This document shows positions 1 through 8,382 of a DNA stretch of 20,374 bases, piece after piece. Source of the DNA: a virus. The position numbers and the translations under genes are program-made. Numbering within the stretch: position 1 is the stretch's first letter; every line of letters begins with the position of its first letter. The notes beneath the pieces were generated by a model that was not told the origin of the DNA, did not search any database, and saw only the letters and a program-made list of their open reading frames with translations. Where the stretch lies: IMG/VR virus record IMGVR_UViG_3300005468_000363, positions 1 to 20,374 of that record. One strand, 5' to 3'.

Positions 1-1128
1 CGCAGCCGCGCGGTCAGCCGCGACCTTTTCCGCCGCCTTCGCCAGGATCGTTTCCAGGTCCAGGTCTTCCATCGTGTCTTGTGTTCCTTGGTCTGTGGGT
101 GTGCTCAGGCCGAATGCCTTCGCGATCCGAAACGCCGCTTTCGGGTTGACTGGGTAGGCGGCAATGGTCGATTCGATCAGTGGCTCGATTTTGAGGTACC
201 GCTTGCCGCCACCAGGCAAGTTTTCCCATTCAGTGAAGTTGCCGATGAAGCTCATGCCCGAGACGTTGCCCTTGCGGATGGCGCTTCGGCCGGGGCCTTC
301 GTTGGCAACTCCGCGCACCCACACGCCTGAGCCACTTTCGGGCAGGCGGGTGAAGTCAGCGGCATCGGAGGGGTGCTCGGCGGTCTTGAGGACCTTACCG
401 TCGCGCAGGATGGCCGCCTTTTGCAGGTGGCCGATAGGGAGGGCCTTGTCGTTGTGCTCGATGCTGACCGGCGCACTGCGCGCGAAGTAGTCGTCGAGGC
501 TGCCTACGAACGACTCCGGCTCGGTGATGTCGCGCTCCAGGTCGCGGTGCGGGGTGGACATCCAGCCCTCGAAGTAGACGCTCTCATCGTCGCCTTCTTC
601 GGACCACGCCTTGACGATCTGGCCCTGCTTGGCGAGGGGGTTGAACGCCTTCGTGACGCGGTGAGTGTGGCCGGCGCCGCCGCCGCCTTCCGTCGCGTCT
701 TCTATCGCGTTCGGTAGCTCTGCGTGGTTGTGCCGGACGCCCAGCTCGTGCATGAGGCTGTGCGCCTCATCGGGGAGCAGGTGGGTCAGGCCGCGATCAG
801 ATGCGAACTGGACGAGGCGGCGCTTCTCGGGGGTGTCGCCCTCCATGCTCTCGTGGTGCCACGCCTCGGAGAAGAGGGCCGAGAGGTCGTCGTTCTTGGC
901 CTTCTTGACCTTCGTCTTGTCGAGCAGCCACTTCTTGGCGGTGTCGGGGAGCTTGCTGGTCAGGCCGTTCGCGTGGGCGTAGGCGATCACCCGCTTGCGA
1001 ATCTCGTCGGGGTTGGCAGCGTGGCCGGCGAGGTCCCAGGCAGCCGCGACGTGCTCAGGATCGAGCGGGTAGCTGCCGTGCGGGCCGGCGTGGGGGTCCT
1101 TTGCCCGCTGTTCGGCGGAAATGCTCAT
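1..1128 (-). CDS. Prohead (head maturation) protease, partial, C-terminus off the left edge
   Basis: Open for 376 codons from an ATG at 1128 to the window edge with no stop. The ATG shares a base with the portal stop codon (TGATG), and an AAGGA site lies inside the 3' end of the portal gene, so translation is probably coupled. Residues 1-160 form a charged helical N-terminal region with His clusters. Residues 170-340 look like a phage prohead protease: a VSIEHN segment supplies the candidate catalytic His (H225) and NVSGMSFIG supplies the candidate Ser (S293). The sequence after about residue 350 turns acidic and helical, which would fit a fused scaffold region. The family cleaves scaffold and capsid N-termini during head maturation. 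The position directly behind the portal is the usual one. The major capsid protein should follow off the edge. Confidence 0.8.
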   Translation of the reverse strand, partial: MSISAEQRAKDPHAGPHGSYPLDPEHVAAAWDLAGHAANPDEIRKRVIAYAHANGLTSKLPDTAKKWLLDKTKVKKAKNDDLSALFSEAWHHESMEGDTPEKRRLVQFASDRGLTHLLPDEAHSLMHELGVRHNHAELPNAIEDATEGGGGAGHTHRVTKAFNPLAKQGQIVKAWSEEGDDESVYFEGWMSTPHRDLERDITEPESFVGSLDDYFARSAPVSIEHNDKALPIGHLQKAAILRDGKVLKTAEHPSDAADFTRLPESGSGVWVRGVANEGPGRSAIRKGNVSGMSFIGNFTEWENLPGGGKRYLKIEPLIESTIAAYPVNPKAAFRIAKAFGLSTPTDQGTQDTMEDLDLETILAKAAEKVAADRAAA

Positions 1129-2729
1129 CAGTCGTTCCTTACGCCAGCGTTGCGGGCGGTTTGGGTGAGGCCGCGCGGCTTCTGGCCGGCGGGGTTCTTG
1201 CCTCCGCGAGCGTCGCGACCGATCTGCCGGGAGGGTTTGGGGTACATGACCTTGGGCGCGGTCGATCCCGAGCCGTCCGGCGTAGTCAGGCTGTCGGGCA
1301 GGCGGGGCGCGCGGATGATTGGCGGAGAGATCGGGGCCTTCTTGCTGCTGCCGCTGCCGTCTGCGCTACCGTCGTCCTCGCCCTCTGCGGCTTCGTCCTC
1401 TGCCTCGACGACCCCCTGGAGCGCCGCAAGCTGGATCGCGGCGAACTGCTGGACCATGCTGAGCGGGATCGCGCCGGTCTGCGTGAAGATCAGCGGTTCC
1501 TCGCCACCGGGGACGGAGGGGTCGCCTCGGCGGTTCCGCACGGCGTTGGGGGAGGCGAGGCCGTTCTTGACGTACGCCTCGTCGATCTGTGCCTGGATCA
1601 GCTCGTCGCGGCTGTCGATCTCGTCGTAGGAGAACTCGATGTCGTCCCAGCCGAGGGTGTCGTAGATGAACCGCTTGGTCAGCGTGGCCGTCCAGGCGTT
1701 CAGCAGTGGCTCGACTGCCCGCTTCTTGAACGTGAAGCTGAGGTTGTAGCCGTTGCTCTTGTTGATGTCCTGGCTCTCGCCCAGCTCGTTCATGGTCACG
1801 CCCATGACGGCCATCTGGTAGCCCCGGACTTGGTTGAGCAGGTCCTTGGCTTCCAGCTCTTTGAGGGCGTAGCCGAAGGGGTACCACTTGCTGCCGCCGC
1901 GCGAGCCGGTGATTACGATGCGGTGGTTCTTGCGCGCCTGGGAGTTCCAGCTCGCAATCGCCGCCTGCTGCTCCTCGGGCGTGATGTCGCCGGCATCGAA
2001 GACGCCGAAGGGCACGTTGGAGTCGGTGAAGCGGGCGCCGATGAAGGCGAGCATCATGTTCTCAATCACGGCGGCGGGGAAGAGCTGGGCGATCCGGCTG
2101 GAGGGGTAGCGGGAGTTCGTCTGCGGGTTGCGCCGGATGAGGATGATCTCTTCGGGCTGCCAGGCGTGCACGCCGTCTTTGCCGTGGATCGGGAAGCCCG
2201 ACGCGTCGAGCATGTCGTAGCCCAAGATCGTGCCGTGTTCGTCGAAGTCGATGTACAGGCGGGCGGCGTCCAGCGGCCAGAGGTTGGCGGGCATGCCGTC
2301 TGCATCCGGCTCGATCTCGATGGCACCCCAGCCCATCGTGGTCACGTCCCGCAGAATCGACTCGGTGAACTCGATCCATGTGTCGCCGGGGTTGGGACTG
2401 GTCATGAACGACCGCAGGAAGGCAGCGCGAGCAGGGTTGATCGGCTTGGCGGGGTCAACCGAGCGGAGCTTGAGGGGGACGCCGACCGAGAAGTCGAGGA
2501 TCGCGTTCATGCCGGCGGCCGGGGTGGGCGTCTTCTGCACGACCTCGCGCATGCGCTCGGGGGAGATCAGGCCCATCACGTCGCCCTGGAGCGGACGCGG
2601 CTGGCCGTACTCGGGCGGGGCGTTTAGTACGTAGCTGGTGATACTGCCCCGGCTTGCTTTACGCACCTGCTCGCGTTCCGGGCGGGGGCCGGCGCCGGAG
2701 CGCAGGGCACGAGTCAGCAGCGTCGCCAT
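1128..2729 (-). CDS. Phage portal protein, HK97-like
   Basis: A 533-residue protein. Portals form the dodecameric ring at the capsid vertex through which DNA enters and to which terminase and tail attach. Portal-like features include GMNAILDFSVGVPLKLRS near residue 75, a central wing/stem region, the segment YQMAVMGVTMNELGESQDINKSNG around residue 325 that resembles the conserved part of phage_portal (PF04860) proteins, and the ERxGDPSVPGG-type segment NRRGDPSVPGGEEP near residue 415. The C-terminal 110 residues are low-complexity, acidic then Pro/Lys-rich, as is common. An AAGGA site lies six bases before the ATG. Its gene order with terminase upstream and protease downstream is the standard head module. 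A rightward membrane gene starts only 30 bp from its start codon, so the two genes diverge from an almost absent intergenic space. Confidence 0.88.
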   Translation of the reverse strand: MATLLTRALRSGAGPRPEREQVRKASRGSITSYVLNAPPEYGQPRPLQGDVMGLISPERMREVVQKTPTPAAGMNAILDFSVGVPLKLRSVDPAKPINPARAAFLRSFMTSPNPGDTWIEFTESILRDVTTMGWGAIEIEPDADGMPANLWPLDAARLYIDFDEHGTILGYDMLDASGFPIHGKDGVHAWQPEEIILIRRNPQTNSRYPSSRIAQLFPAAVIENMMLAFIGARFTDSNVPFGVFDAGDITPEEQQAAIASWNSQARKNHRIVITGSRGGSKWYPFGYALKELEAKDLLNQVRGYQMAVMGVTMNELGESQDINKSNGYNLSFTFKKRAVEPLLNAWTATLTKRFIYDTLGWDDIEFSYDEIDSRDELIQAQIDEAYVKNGLASPNAVRNRRGDPSVPGGEEPLIFTQTGAIPLSMVQQFAAIQLAALQGVVEAEDEAAEGEDDGSADGSGSSKKAPISPPIIRAPRLPDSLTTPDGSGSTAPKVMYPKPSRQIGRDARGGKNPAGQKPRGLTQTARNAGVRND

Positions 2730-2759
2730 AGGGTATCCTTACAAATCAGGAGGTGGGAC

Positions 2760-3095
2760 ATGCGCGTCGGGCGTATGGTGTACTGGTTCGCCACGGGGGC
2801 TTGCTTTGGGCTGGGGTTGGATGCATACGCGCTGGGCATCTTCTTCTTAGTCGGTGTGATGCTCGTGCTGGTCGGGGTGTTTGTGCAGCGGGGGCGCGAA
2901 GCCGTCGCCGTCGTCTTGGGGTTGGGTGTCGGGTCGGCGGCCCTCTTGGCCCTCTTGACCAAGACCGACTTTCAAGGGGGGCCACCCGTTGCGCCGGTCG
3001 TCTACGGGTGCCTCAGCATCTCCATCCTCAGCACCTTGGTCGGCTTGGTGGCCCTGGCCGCAGTGTTTCGTGGACGACCGACAGCGCCTAGATGA
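2760..3095 (+). CDS. Small multi-pass membrane protein, unknown function
   Basis: 111 residues with about four hydrophobic segments (roughly 5-25, 28-45, 52-68 and 82-105) separated by short Arg/Lys-containing turns. An excellent AGGAGG site lies six bases upstream of the ATG, which fixes the start. No enzymatic motif is visible. It is rightward, against the leftward structural module, and sits between portal and terminase, so it looks like an inserted extra gene. A short hairpin (AGTGG/CCACT, 3131-3145, followed by only TT) lies downstream and could be a weak terminator. Superinfection exclusion is a common job of such phage membrane proteins, but nothing here proves it. Confidence 0.7.
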   Translation: MRVGRMVYWFATGACFGLGLDAYALGIFFLVGVMLVLVGVFVQRGREAVAVVLGLGVGSAALLALLTKTDFQGGPPVAPVVYGCLSISILSTLVGLVALAAVFRGRPTAPR

Positions 3096-3276
3096 CTCTC
3101 AGCCGTCCAGCAAAGTTTTGAACCGCCTCTAGTGGTCAGTCCACTTTGAAATTGCCAAGGCTCCTTTACAGCCCCATCTGCTTCCGACTCCTCAGAGACC
3201 GCGCGGTGTGCTATGTTGGGCGTAGCGACAGGTCAGCGGATACCACAGGGACGGTCCAAGGAAAGAGAGGCAGACC

Positions 3277-3792
3277 GTGCGCTATTTTGACCGCTTGCCG
3301 CCGCTCTTGCAGGTGGCATTCATCGTGGGGCTGCTGCTCTTACTCACGACAGCCGTAGTCGGCTTCTTTGCGCCCGTTCTGTGGGTCCTTGCGCTCGTTG
3401 CGAGCCAATCGTCTGCTTCCCCTCCCTGGTATATTGACCCCGTTCGCCTGTACGTCATACCAGCGAATCTCGGCATGCTCGGCGGGGCCTGTCAGTTTGC
3501 TGTGACCACGTACAGCCGGCGCTTTCGCCGGCCAGACCGGAGACCGTTCCCGCTGGATTCGTGGCAGAGCCAAGTGCGGGTCATCGCCCTGTTGGCAGCC
3601 TTGCCGCTCGGCGCGATCGTGGTGGTGCTGGTCCTCCCTCTGGGCTTGGTCCTCCCTCTGGGCTGGCCCGCCGACTTCCTCCCTATAGGGATCACCCTGC
3701 TCGCGTTGGGCGCGCTGCTGGCGGCATGCGTGTGGTTGATCTCCGTCGCGGTGCAGCAAGCGGCAGACCAACGTAAACACCAGGGGACTTGA
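3277..3792 (+). CDS. Integral membrane protein, unknown function
   Basis: 171 residues beginning with GTG behind an AAAGAGAGG site. Hydrophobic stretches at about 12-45, 60-80, 100-130 and 135-160 suggest four membrane segments. An Arg-rich loop (SRRFRRPDRRPF, near residue 80) is probably cytoplasmic. A perfect 18-bp tandem duplication near 3631-3666 encodes a doubled LVLPLG inside the third hydrophobic block, a likely slippage product. It ends 56 bp before the convergent terminase stop. Orientation and character match the membrane gene at 2760, so the two may be a cargo pair. I do not recognise the family. Confidence 0.65.
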   Translation: MRYFDRLPPLLQVAFIVGLLLLLTTAVVGFFAPVLWVLALVASQSSASPPWYIDPVRLYVIPANLGMLGGACQFAVTTYSRRFRRPDRRPFPLDSWQSQVRVIALLAALPLGAIVVVLVLPLGLVLPLGWPADFLPIGITLLALGALLAACVWLISVAVQQAADQRKHQGT

Positions 3793-3847
3793 TGACCTCG
3801 CGATGTCGTTGGCCTTCTGCTGTGCCAAGAGCTATTTGGACTGACTA

Positions 3848-5452
3848 CTAGTCGTCGAAGGGGACGTTGTGGGCCTTCGCGTAGTCCTCGTCGAAGGCAG
3901 CGCGGAAGGGGTCGTAGGTGAGGCGGGCAGGGGCGTCGGGGTCGCGCTTGGGCCGGCGTATGTCGGCGAGGGGAGCTTCGACCACGCCCTCGGCAGTGCC
4001 GACTTGGCCGGCAGCCTGGAGGCGGGCCAGGTTGTGCAGGTCGTCGAAGGCTTCCACACCCGCGAAGCCGGCGAGCATGCGGGGGATGCAGGCGAGGTGG
4101 GCGGCGAGGGCCATCGCCATCACGATGTCGTCGTGGCCGCGCTTGGCCTCGGCGCGGAGCATGCCGGTCGCGCTGTACTCGTATTGGAAGTAGCGCAGCT
4201 CACGGATCACGTCGGGGTCGTAGGGGATCACCAGGCGGTGCTCGGCGAACATGCGCGCGAGTTCCTGGACGACCTCCATCTTGGCCGGGTTGGAGTTGAA
4301 CTTGTAGCCTTCGGCGCCGATGTCGGCCAGCTCCTCGACAACTGACTCGCCGAGGGAGGTCGCGTCGATCAGCGTGCGGGCGTGGTTGTAGCGGGCGCGG
4401 TTGTCGCGGATGGCGGCCTTGATCGCGGTCCAGCCTCGGCGGCGGAAGCGCGTCATGGAGGCGAACACGACTTGGGCACTGTCGGTCGTGTCGAAGAGGG
4501 CGCTGACATAGTAGTCGTTGACGTTGGCGAGGTCGGCGCCCTGGACGTAGCGGTGGCTCTCGCGGGGCGCGAGCGGGAAGGGGGCGCTCTTGCTCTCGCT
4601 CTCGAAGCCGGGGTAGTGCTCCCAGGCCCACTGGAGCTGCGCGGGCGGGAAGACGGCCAGGTCGTCGTCCACGAACTCGGCCAGGTACTCGGTGCGCCAC
4701 AGGAGCGAGTCCTCGCCGTACTGCTTGCGCACGCGGTCGAGGAATGCCTGGTCGGCGTGGGGGTTGGAGGTGGACGGGAAGTTGAACCAGGAGGAGGCGG
4801 GGCCGATGCCGGAAGACGCGGTAGTGGGTTCGGCGACCTCGACCTGGGCCTGCTCGAAGAGCTGCTTGAACGCGCCCTCGCCCCACGGGGTGGAGATGAG
4901 GATGAGGGCGGCGTCGGGGACCTTACCCGTGACCGTCATCATCGGCATAATCACGTCGGTGAGCGTCTTGTCCTTGAAGAAGGAAGCTTCGTCGCAGACG
5001 ATCACGTGGGCGTTCTTGCCGCGAATGTACTGCGGGGAGTTGGCGCCACGGGCATGCAGCTCGCAGCCGTTCGCCAGCTTGATCTTGGGGAAGGGGTACT
5101 CGACGATCTTGCCCGAGACGAGGGGCTTGAGCGTCGTGCGGAAGTGGTGCGCAACCTCGTTGAAGATGATCCTCGATTGATCGAGCGTCGGGGCGATGAT
5201 GTAGACCTTGCGGTTGGCGTGGGTCGCGAGGTACCAGGCGATGTACGCGCCCATGACCACCGATTTGCCCCATTGCCGGCCGCACGAGGCGACGGTGATG
5301 CGGCGGATGCCTCGGAGGATGGCTTCTTGCCCCTCGTGGGGGACGAAGGGGGTCCCGTCCGGCTTCTTGAGCACTTGCCGGCAGAACTCGACGGGATCGG
5401 TGGCGAGCAGGTCCGGGTCGAGCGCGGCGGGCTTAGCTGGGCGGCGGGGCAT
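3848..5452 (-). CDS. terL: Terminase large subunit (packaging ATPase and nuclease)
   Basis: 534 residues, a normal length for the family. The N-terminal ATPase shows a Walker A-like CGRQWGKS (57-64), a Walker B segment VIVCDEAS (about 150-157; D154/E155) and the coupling motif ISTPWGEG (186-193). The C-terminal RNase H-like nuclease is represented by QGADLANVNDYY, TLIDATSLGES and HDDIVMAMALA, whose acidic residues are in the expected order for metal binding. TerL pumps DNA through the portal and cuts concatemers. The start lies six bases after the stop of the upstream gene, with only a weak ribosome site, suggesting coupling. Large terminase is normally next to the small subunit. Here the best small-subunit candidate is 12 kb away at 17635-18069. 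Confidence 0.93.
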   Translation of the reverse strand: MPRRPAKPAALDPDLLATDPVEFCRQVLKKPDGTPFVPHEGQEAILRGIRRITVASCGRQWGKSVVMGAYIAWYLATHANRKVYIIAPTLDQSRIIFNEVAHHFRTTLKPLVSGKIVEYPFPKIKLANGCELHARGANSPQYIRGKNAHVIVCDEASFFKDKTLTDVIMPMMTVTGKVPDAALILISTPWGEGAFKQLFEQAQVEVAEPTTASSGIGPASSWFNFPSTSNPHADQAFLDRVRKQYGEDSLLWRTEYLAEFVDDDLAVFPPAQLQWAWEHYPGFESESKSAPFPLAPRESHRYVQGADLANVNDYYVSALFDTTDSAQVVFASMTRFRRRGWTAIKAAIRDNRARYNHARTLIDATSLGESVVEELADIGAEGYKFNSNPAKMEVVQELARMFAEHRLVIPYDPDVIRELRYFQYEYSATGMLRAEAKRGHDDIVMAMALAAHLACIPRMLAGFAGVEAFDDLHNLARLQAAGQVGTAEGVVEAPLADIRRPKRDPDAPARLTYDPFRAAFDEDYAKAHNVPFDD

Positions 5453-5458
5453 GCGTAC

Positions 5459-5947
5459 CTATTTCACGAGGCCGTAGTAGCGCGCGAGGTCGTTGGGGCT
5501 GATCTCCTGGCGTGCATCGAGGACGGTTTCGAGGAGCTGGAGGTCGTCGGTCGCGATAGCGGCGAACATCGCGGCCAGGTCGGAGCAGTCGAGGGAGTGC
5601 AGCCGGCCGACGTAGAAGGGGCAGTGGATCAGCTTAAGGAGCTGGTCGAAGATGTCCACCCAGCCGTACCGGTTGCCCACCCGGTCGAGGGCCATGCTCA
5701 GCGCCAGCTCCAGGCGGTGCGGTTCGGCGACCTTGAGGGGGATGCGCTCTGCCCGGTCGCGGTCGTCCACGTGGAAGTAATTGACCCGGATGCCGGAGCT
5801 GGTCGCTTCGAGGATCGTGCCGTCGCCGAGGTCGATGGCGGCATGCACATAGTCGGCGGCCCGGTTGCCCCCCGATGTGGCCGCGACGATGATCCGGTCA
5901 TACCACGCACCGGAGTTGTGGAACAGGAGGAGGTCGCCGCGTGCCAT
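5459..5947 (-). CDS. Permuted NlpC/P60-like (papain-fold) amidase/peptidase
   Basis: 162 residues. The order of the candidate catalytic residues is permuted relative to ordinary NlpC/P60 enzymes: a His in DYVHAAIDLGDG (H35) comes first and the Cys in SLDCSDLAAM (C121) comes later, as in the YiiX/YaeF-like permuted papain fold. The N-terminal RGDLLLFHNSG is the typical entrance strand of that fold. Such proteins cleave amide or ester bonds in cell-wall peptides or lipids. An AAGGA site lies eight bases before the ATG. It sits directly upstream of terL in the late module, so a role in cell-wall passage or lysis is reasonable but not shown. Confidence 0.7.
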   Translation of the reverse strand: MARGDLLLFHNSGAWYDRIIVAATSGGNRAADYVHAAIDLGDGTILEATSSGIRVNYFHVDDRDRAERIPLKVAEPHRLELALSMALDRVGNRYGWVDIFDQLLKLIHCPFYVGRLHSLDCSDLAAMFAAIATDDLQLLETVLDARQEISPNDLARYYGLVK

Positions 5948-5963
5948 GTGGGGAGTCCTTGAT

Positions 5964-6308
5964 CTAGGCGAAGTCTACTTCGGTGGTGACGCCTGTGTAG
6001 CTGGGGGTCGTGCCGGAGATGGCGTAGCGGATGCGGACCATCGGCTCGGTGACGGCGGGCTGGCTGAAACGGTACTGGCCGGAGGCGGTGATGGCGGCGC
6101 TCTGCGCGACGACAAACCAGTTCACACCGTCGAAGCTCGCTTCGAGGAAGACGGTCATGGAGGGGGTGGTGCCGGTCGGGGAGTTGGCGACGTTGACGCG
6201 CACCGAGACGAGGCCATGCTCGCCGTCGTTGACGAGTACGGCGCCGGTCGTGTTGGCCGTCAGCGTGGCATTGCTGCGCTCACCGAAGCGGAAGGCGCGG
6301 ATGGGCAT
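5964..6308 (-). CDS. Small beta-rich phage structural protein (putative)
   Basis: 114 residues with no membrane segment or signal peptide, and rich in Thr, Ser and Val. The pattern TVFLEASFDGVNWFVVAQSA, then alternating hydrophobic strands ending RIRYAISGT, is what is seen in small phage beta-sandwich proteins such as head-decoration or tail-associated domains. An AAGGA site lies six bases before the ATG. It lies 16 bp upstream of the permuted NlpC gene in the same direction and is probably co-transcribed. I do not recognise a specific family, and virion location is inferred from context. Confidence 0.6.
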   Translation of the reverse strand: MPIRAFRFGERSNATLTANTTGAVLVNDGEHGLVSVRVNVANSPTGTTPSMTVFLEASFDGVNWFVVAQSAAITASGQYRFSQPAVTEPMVRIRYAISGTTPSYTGVTTEVDFA

Positions 6309-6317
6309 GGGAGGTCC

Positions 6318-6536
6318 TTACGGGAGGGGTGTGGATGTTGGTTGCGGTACTTGTGTGGTGACGATGTACTGCTGGCCCACTGCGTAGTTGGCCGCGAGGG
6401 CGGCAGTGCAGGTGATCGAGACGCTGCCAGTGGTCACGCCGGGGCTGGGCACCAGCGTGAAGGTGACGATGTAGACGACCTGACCGGCGGGGTTCAGCGT
6501 GCCGTTGATGCCCGTACAGAGGAAGGTCAATTGCAC
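6318..6536 (-). CDS. Small secreted-like or structural protein, unknown
   Basis: About 72 residues, rich in Thr, Val and Pro, with strand-like alternation (VVYIVTFTLVPSPGVTTGSVSITC). An upstream in-frame GTG at 6545 is only one base from the AAAGG site, whereas the GTG at 6536 has a ten-base spacing, so the latter is preferred. The protein ends in PQPTSTPLP. It lies between the lysin and the beta-rich protein at 5964, nine bases from the next gene, and is probably in the same operon. No known family recognised. Confidence 0.5.
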   Translation of the reverse strand: MQLTFLCTGINGTLNPAGQVVYIVTFTLVPSPGVTTGSVSITCTAALAANYAVGQQYIVTTQVPQPTSTPLP

Positions 6537-6555
6537 GCTGAACACCTTTCAGGGG

Positions 6556-7251
6556 CTAGTAGATGAAGCTGACGCCGGGGCCGGTGTGTGCGTAGCGGAA
6601 GGAGACGCGACCCCAGCCGCCACCGTTCCAATAGAAGTTCATCTCGGAGACGAGAAACCAACCGCCCGAGTAGACGGCCTCGACGTGCGAGACGTGGCCC
6701 AGCCAGCTTGCGCCCTGGACGCCGGGGGCAAAGACGACAGTCGCGCCGACTGCGGGGGAAGAGCCGACGCTGAGACCGCGAGATCGGGCGCCGTAGGCCC
6801 AGTTACCTGCGTTACCGAGGTAGGCGACCTTGCTGCCGGCCCGGTAGGCCGCGTACCACGTGCATTGGCCGAAAGGGTAGCCAAGCATGCCGCTGCCCGA
6901 CATGGCGTAGCTGTAGCGGCCAGTAAACGCCCACTGGGAGATGCCGGCCGGCGTGGGGGAGGTCGTCGGCGGCGTGTAGGAGTAGGGCTTCGGAGCTGGG
7001 GCGGGAGCGGGAGCGTAGCCGGGGCTGTTGGGGACCCAGGCGGGGTTGGTCGAGATCACCTGGCCGCCTGAGATGTACCAGTGCTGGGTGCAGTGGTAGC
7101 CGCCGACAAACGAGCGACAGAGCCATGTACCGCTCACCCAGGTCGTGCTGGTCCAGATCAGCCCGCTCGCGTGTGCGCGCGGGGCCGGGGTGCCGGCGGC
7201 CAGGCCCGCGAAGAGCAGGATCGCCAGGATAGGCAGGAGGAATCGTCTCAA
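6556..7251 (-). CDS. Secreted CHAP-domain lysin
   Basis: 231 residues from a TTG start preceded at eight bases by AAAGGA. The reading frame is open further upstream, but there it runs through the tRNA-like element, so the later start is chosen. Residues 1-28 are a signal peptide (RRFLLPILAILLFAGLAAG followed by an Ala-His-Ala-Ser cleavage region). Residues 30-78 are a small Trp/Cys-rich domain, and 79-103 an Ala/Pro/Thr linker. Residues 120-231 are a CHAP domain with candidate catalytic Cys130 in GYPFGQCTWYAA, His189 in GHVSHVEAV, and the downstream EMNFYWNGGGWG signature. CHAP enzymes cut peptidoglycan cross-bridges or stem amides. The signal peptide suggests export by the host Sec system rather than a holin, or a role on the virion. 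Confidence 0.85.
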   Translation of the reverse strand: MRRFLLPILAILLFAGLAAGTPAPRAHASGLIWTSTTWVSGTWLCRSFVGGYHCTQHWYISGGQVISTNPAWVPNSPGYAPAPAPAPKPYSYTPPTTSPTPAGISQWAFTGRYSYAMSGSGMLGYPFGQCTWYAAYRAGSKVAYLGNAGNWAYGARSRGLSVGSSPAVGATVVFAPGVQGASWLGHVSHVEAVYSGGWFLVSEMNFYWNGGGWGRVSFRYAHTGPGVSFIY

Positions 7252-7334
7252 TACACTGTTCCTTTCATTGACGCGCCCACGATTGACGCGCATTCGTCTT
7301 GGGTGAGGGAACAGGATGAGGTGAGAGGTAAGGG

Positions 7335-7416
7335 CGCAGAGGGGAGGACTCGAACCTCCATTTTCGGCTACCGAGGGCGCCTGTAGCGACGTGCTGCCGT
7401 TGGACACTACCTCTGC
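7335..7416 (-). tRNA. tRNA-like element with abnormal anticodon arm (possible tRNA pseudogene)
   Basis: On the minus strand the 7-bp acceptor stem (GCAGAGG with CCTCTGC), the D arm (GTG/CAC closing a loop with CAACGG) and a perfect T arm (GGAGG-TTCGAGT-CCTCC) are all present. No CCA is encoded. The middle does not fold normally. One pairing gives GCTAC/GTAGC around an 11-base loop. The other gives a class II shape with a variable arm TCGG-TAG-CCGA but a mismatched anticodon stem. Isotype cannot be assigned. It lies upstream of the lysin gene in the late transcript. It could be a degenerate phage tRNA, a tRNA-like processing signal or an attachment-site remnant. Confidence 0.5.
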
Positions 7417-7444
7417 GATGGCGCCGGGCGGGGGTACCCGGCAG

Positions 7445-7464
7445 CGTGCTAGGGGGAGCACGCG
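7445..7464. other. Perfect 7-bp hairpin (GCGTGCT/AGCACGC)
   Basis: The arms enclose a six-base AGGGGG loop in the leader region between the candidate leftward promoter and the tRNA-like element. There is no T-run on either strand, so it is not an intrinsic terminator. It could be an RNA stability element or processing site. The rest of 7252-7707 holds only the tRNA-like element and candidate promoters. Confidence 0.35.
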
Positions 7465-7667
7465 GGCAATGGAGGGGGAGAGCTGGCGCGTGGGCCGAGA
7501 GGCAGGAAAGAGGTGGAGGTGGGGCTGTCGCCCGTGCGCGCATATTCTGTATTAAGTATACCGCTTGACAGGGGCCTGTGCGACACGAGTTTTTAGCGAT
7601 CTCCCGCTGCTTGACTGGAACTAAGTACCTAGTCCGCTTGCCTCATCACTGTCCGCCAGATGTAGGC

Positions 7668-7673
7668 TATAAT
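7668..7673 (+). promoter_or_regulatory. -10 box (TATAAT) of the gene at 7720
   Basis: A perfect TATAAT preceded by TGTAGGC, about 47 bases before the ATG at 7720. No good -35 hexamer is found at 16-18 bases. Confidence 0.5.
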
Positions 7674-7719
7674 ACCTAGCCGTACAGCAACGTTGCTGTG
7701 GGAATGAATGGAGCCAGAT

Positions 7720-8346
7720 ATGCGGCGTTTCACTTCCTGGTTTGGCGCGCAGACACGGGTCTTGCAGATCGGTATCGGAGTAGGAGCACTCATCGTCGTC
7801 TGCGCTTGCTGTAGTATCGGTCTCGCCGTCGCCAGTAATGGCGGGACCACTGGGGGCACCAGCCCCACCCAGACTGCGGGACCAACAGCGACTGCGAAGC
7901 CGCCCGCCGCCACACAGACTCCTCAAGTAGCTCACTTTCCGCCAACAACGCATGCAGATTTGCAGGGGCTTGCTGCAAAGGGGGATGCAAGCGCAATACA
8001 CGAGTTCCACAGCGAGAGTGTAGGGCTGGTCGCGACCTGCCCTCAGCCAAAAAGGGAGGTGACGGTTGACCCAAGCGTGACTGGTCAGCAGTTGGCAGAG
8101 GACTTACTTGCCTACTTCTATGGTCAGCAGCTCGGTAACCCGTGTGGATCGGTCGTATTCGCCTACCATAGTCAGAGCGAAGCGGGTGATGTCTACACGG
8201 CAGGACGCGTCCTCCTCGATGTTACCGACTCAAGTGGTCAGGCGAACGTTGACCCCAATGCAACCAATCTCACGTACTCGCTTACCCTTGATATTGGTGG
8301 GGCTTTGGCGGGCCAGCAGGAGTACATCATCACGTACCACCAATAG
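7720..8346 (+). CDS. Membrane-anchored protein with Thr/Pro linker, unknown ectodomain
   Basis: 208 residues from the ATG at 7720, which has GGAG six bases upstream. An in-frame ATG at 7708 has a poorer site. One hydrophobic anchor (about residues 13-38, IGIGVGALIVVCACCSIGL) is followed by a Gly/Thr/Pro/Ala-rich spacer of about 40 residues and an extracellular domain of about 120 residues. The domain includes HEFHSESVGLVATCPQP and a closing beta-rich part (YSLTLDIGGALAGQQEYIITYHQ). The type of linker is common in Chloroflexota surface proteins (background knowledge). A near-perfect -10 box lies just upstream. Function unknown; surface masking or lysogenic conversion is possible. Confidence 0.7.
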   Translation: MRRFTSWFGAQTRVLQIGIGVGALIVVCACCSIGLAVASNGGTTGGTSPTQTAGPTATAKPPAATQTPQVAHFPPTTHADLQGLAAKGDASAIHEFHSESVGLVATCPQPKREVTVDPSVTGQQLAEDLLAYFYGQQLGNPCGSVVFAYHSQSEAGDVYTAGRVLLDVTDSSGQANVDPNATNLTYSLTLDIGGALAGQQEYIITYHQ

Positions 8347-8363
8347 CGTGCCGTCGTGGTTTC

Positions 8364-8382
8364 TCGCTGCTGCGTCACGTAG
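8364..8382. repeat. Left copy of a 19-bp direct repeat flanking the SEFIR gene
   Basis: TCGCTGCTGCGTCACGTAG, identical to 10781-10799. The bases just outside differ in both directions. On the minus strand both copies encode YVTQQR in an open frame, so this copy may be a fragment of the gene at 10745. Confidence 0.8.

Noticed and set aside
724-2627. Long rightward frames opposite the protease and portal genes
   Set aside because: They are third-position GC artefacts of the real leftward genes and lack sensible composition or ribosome sites.
4382-5962. 526-codon rightward frame opposite the large terminase
   Set aside because: Composition is Val/Gly/Glu-rich shadow sequence; the leftward frame has all terminase motifs.
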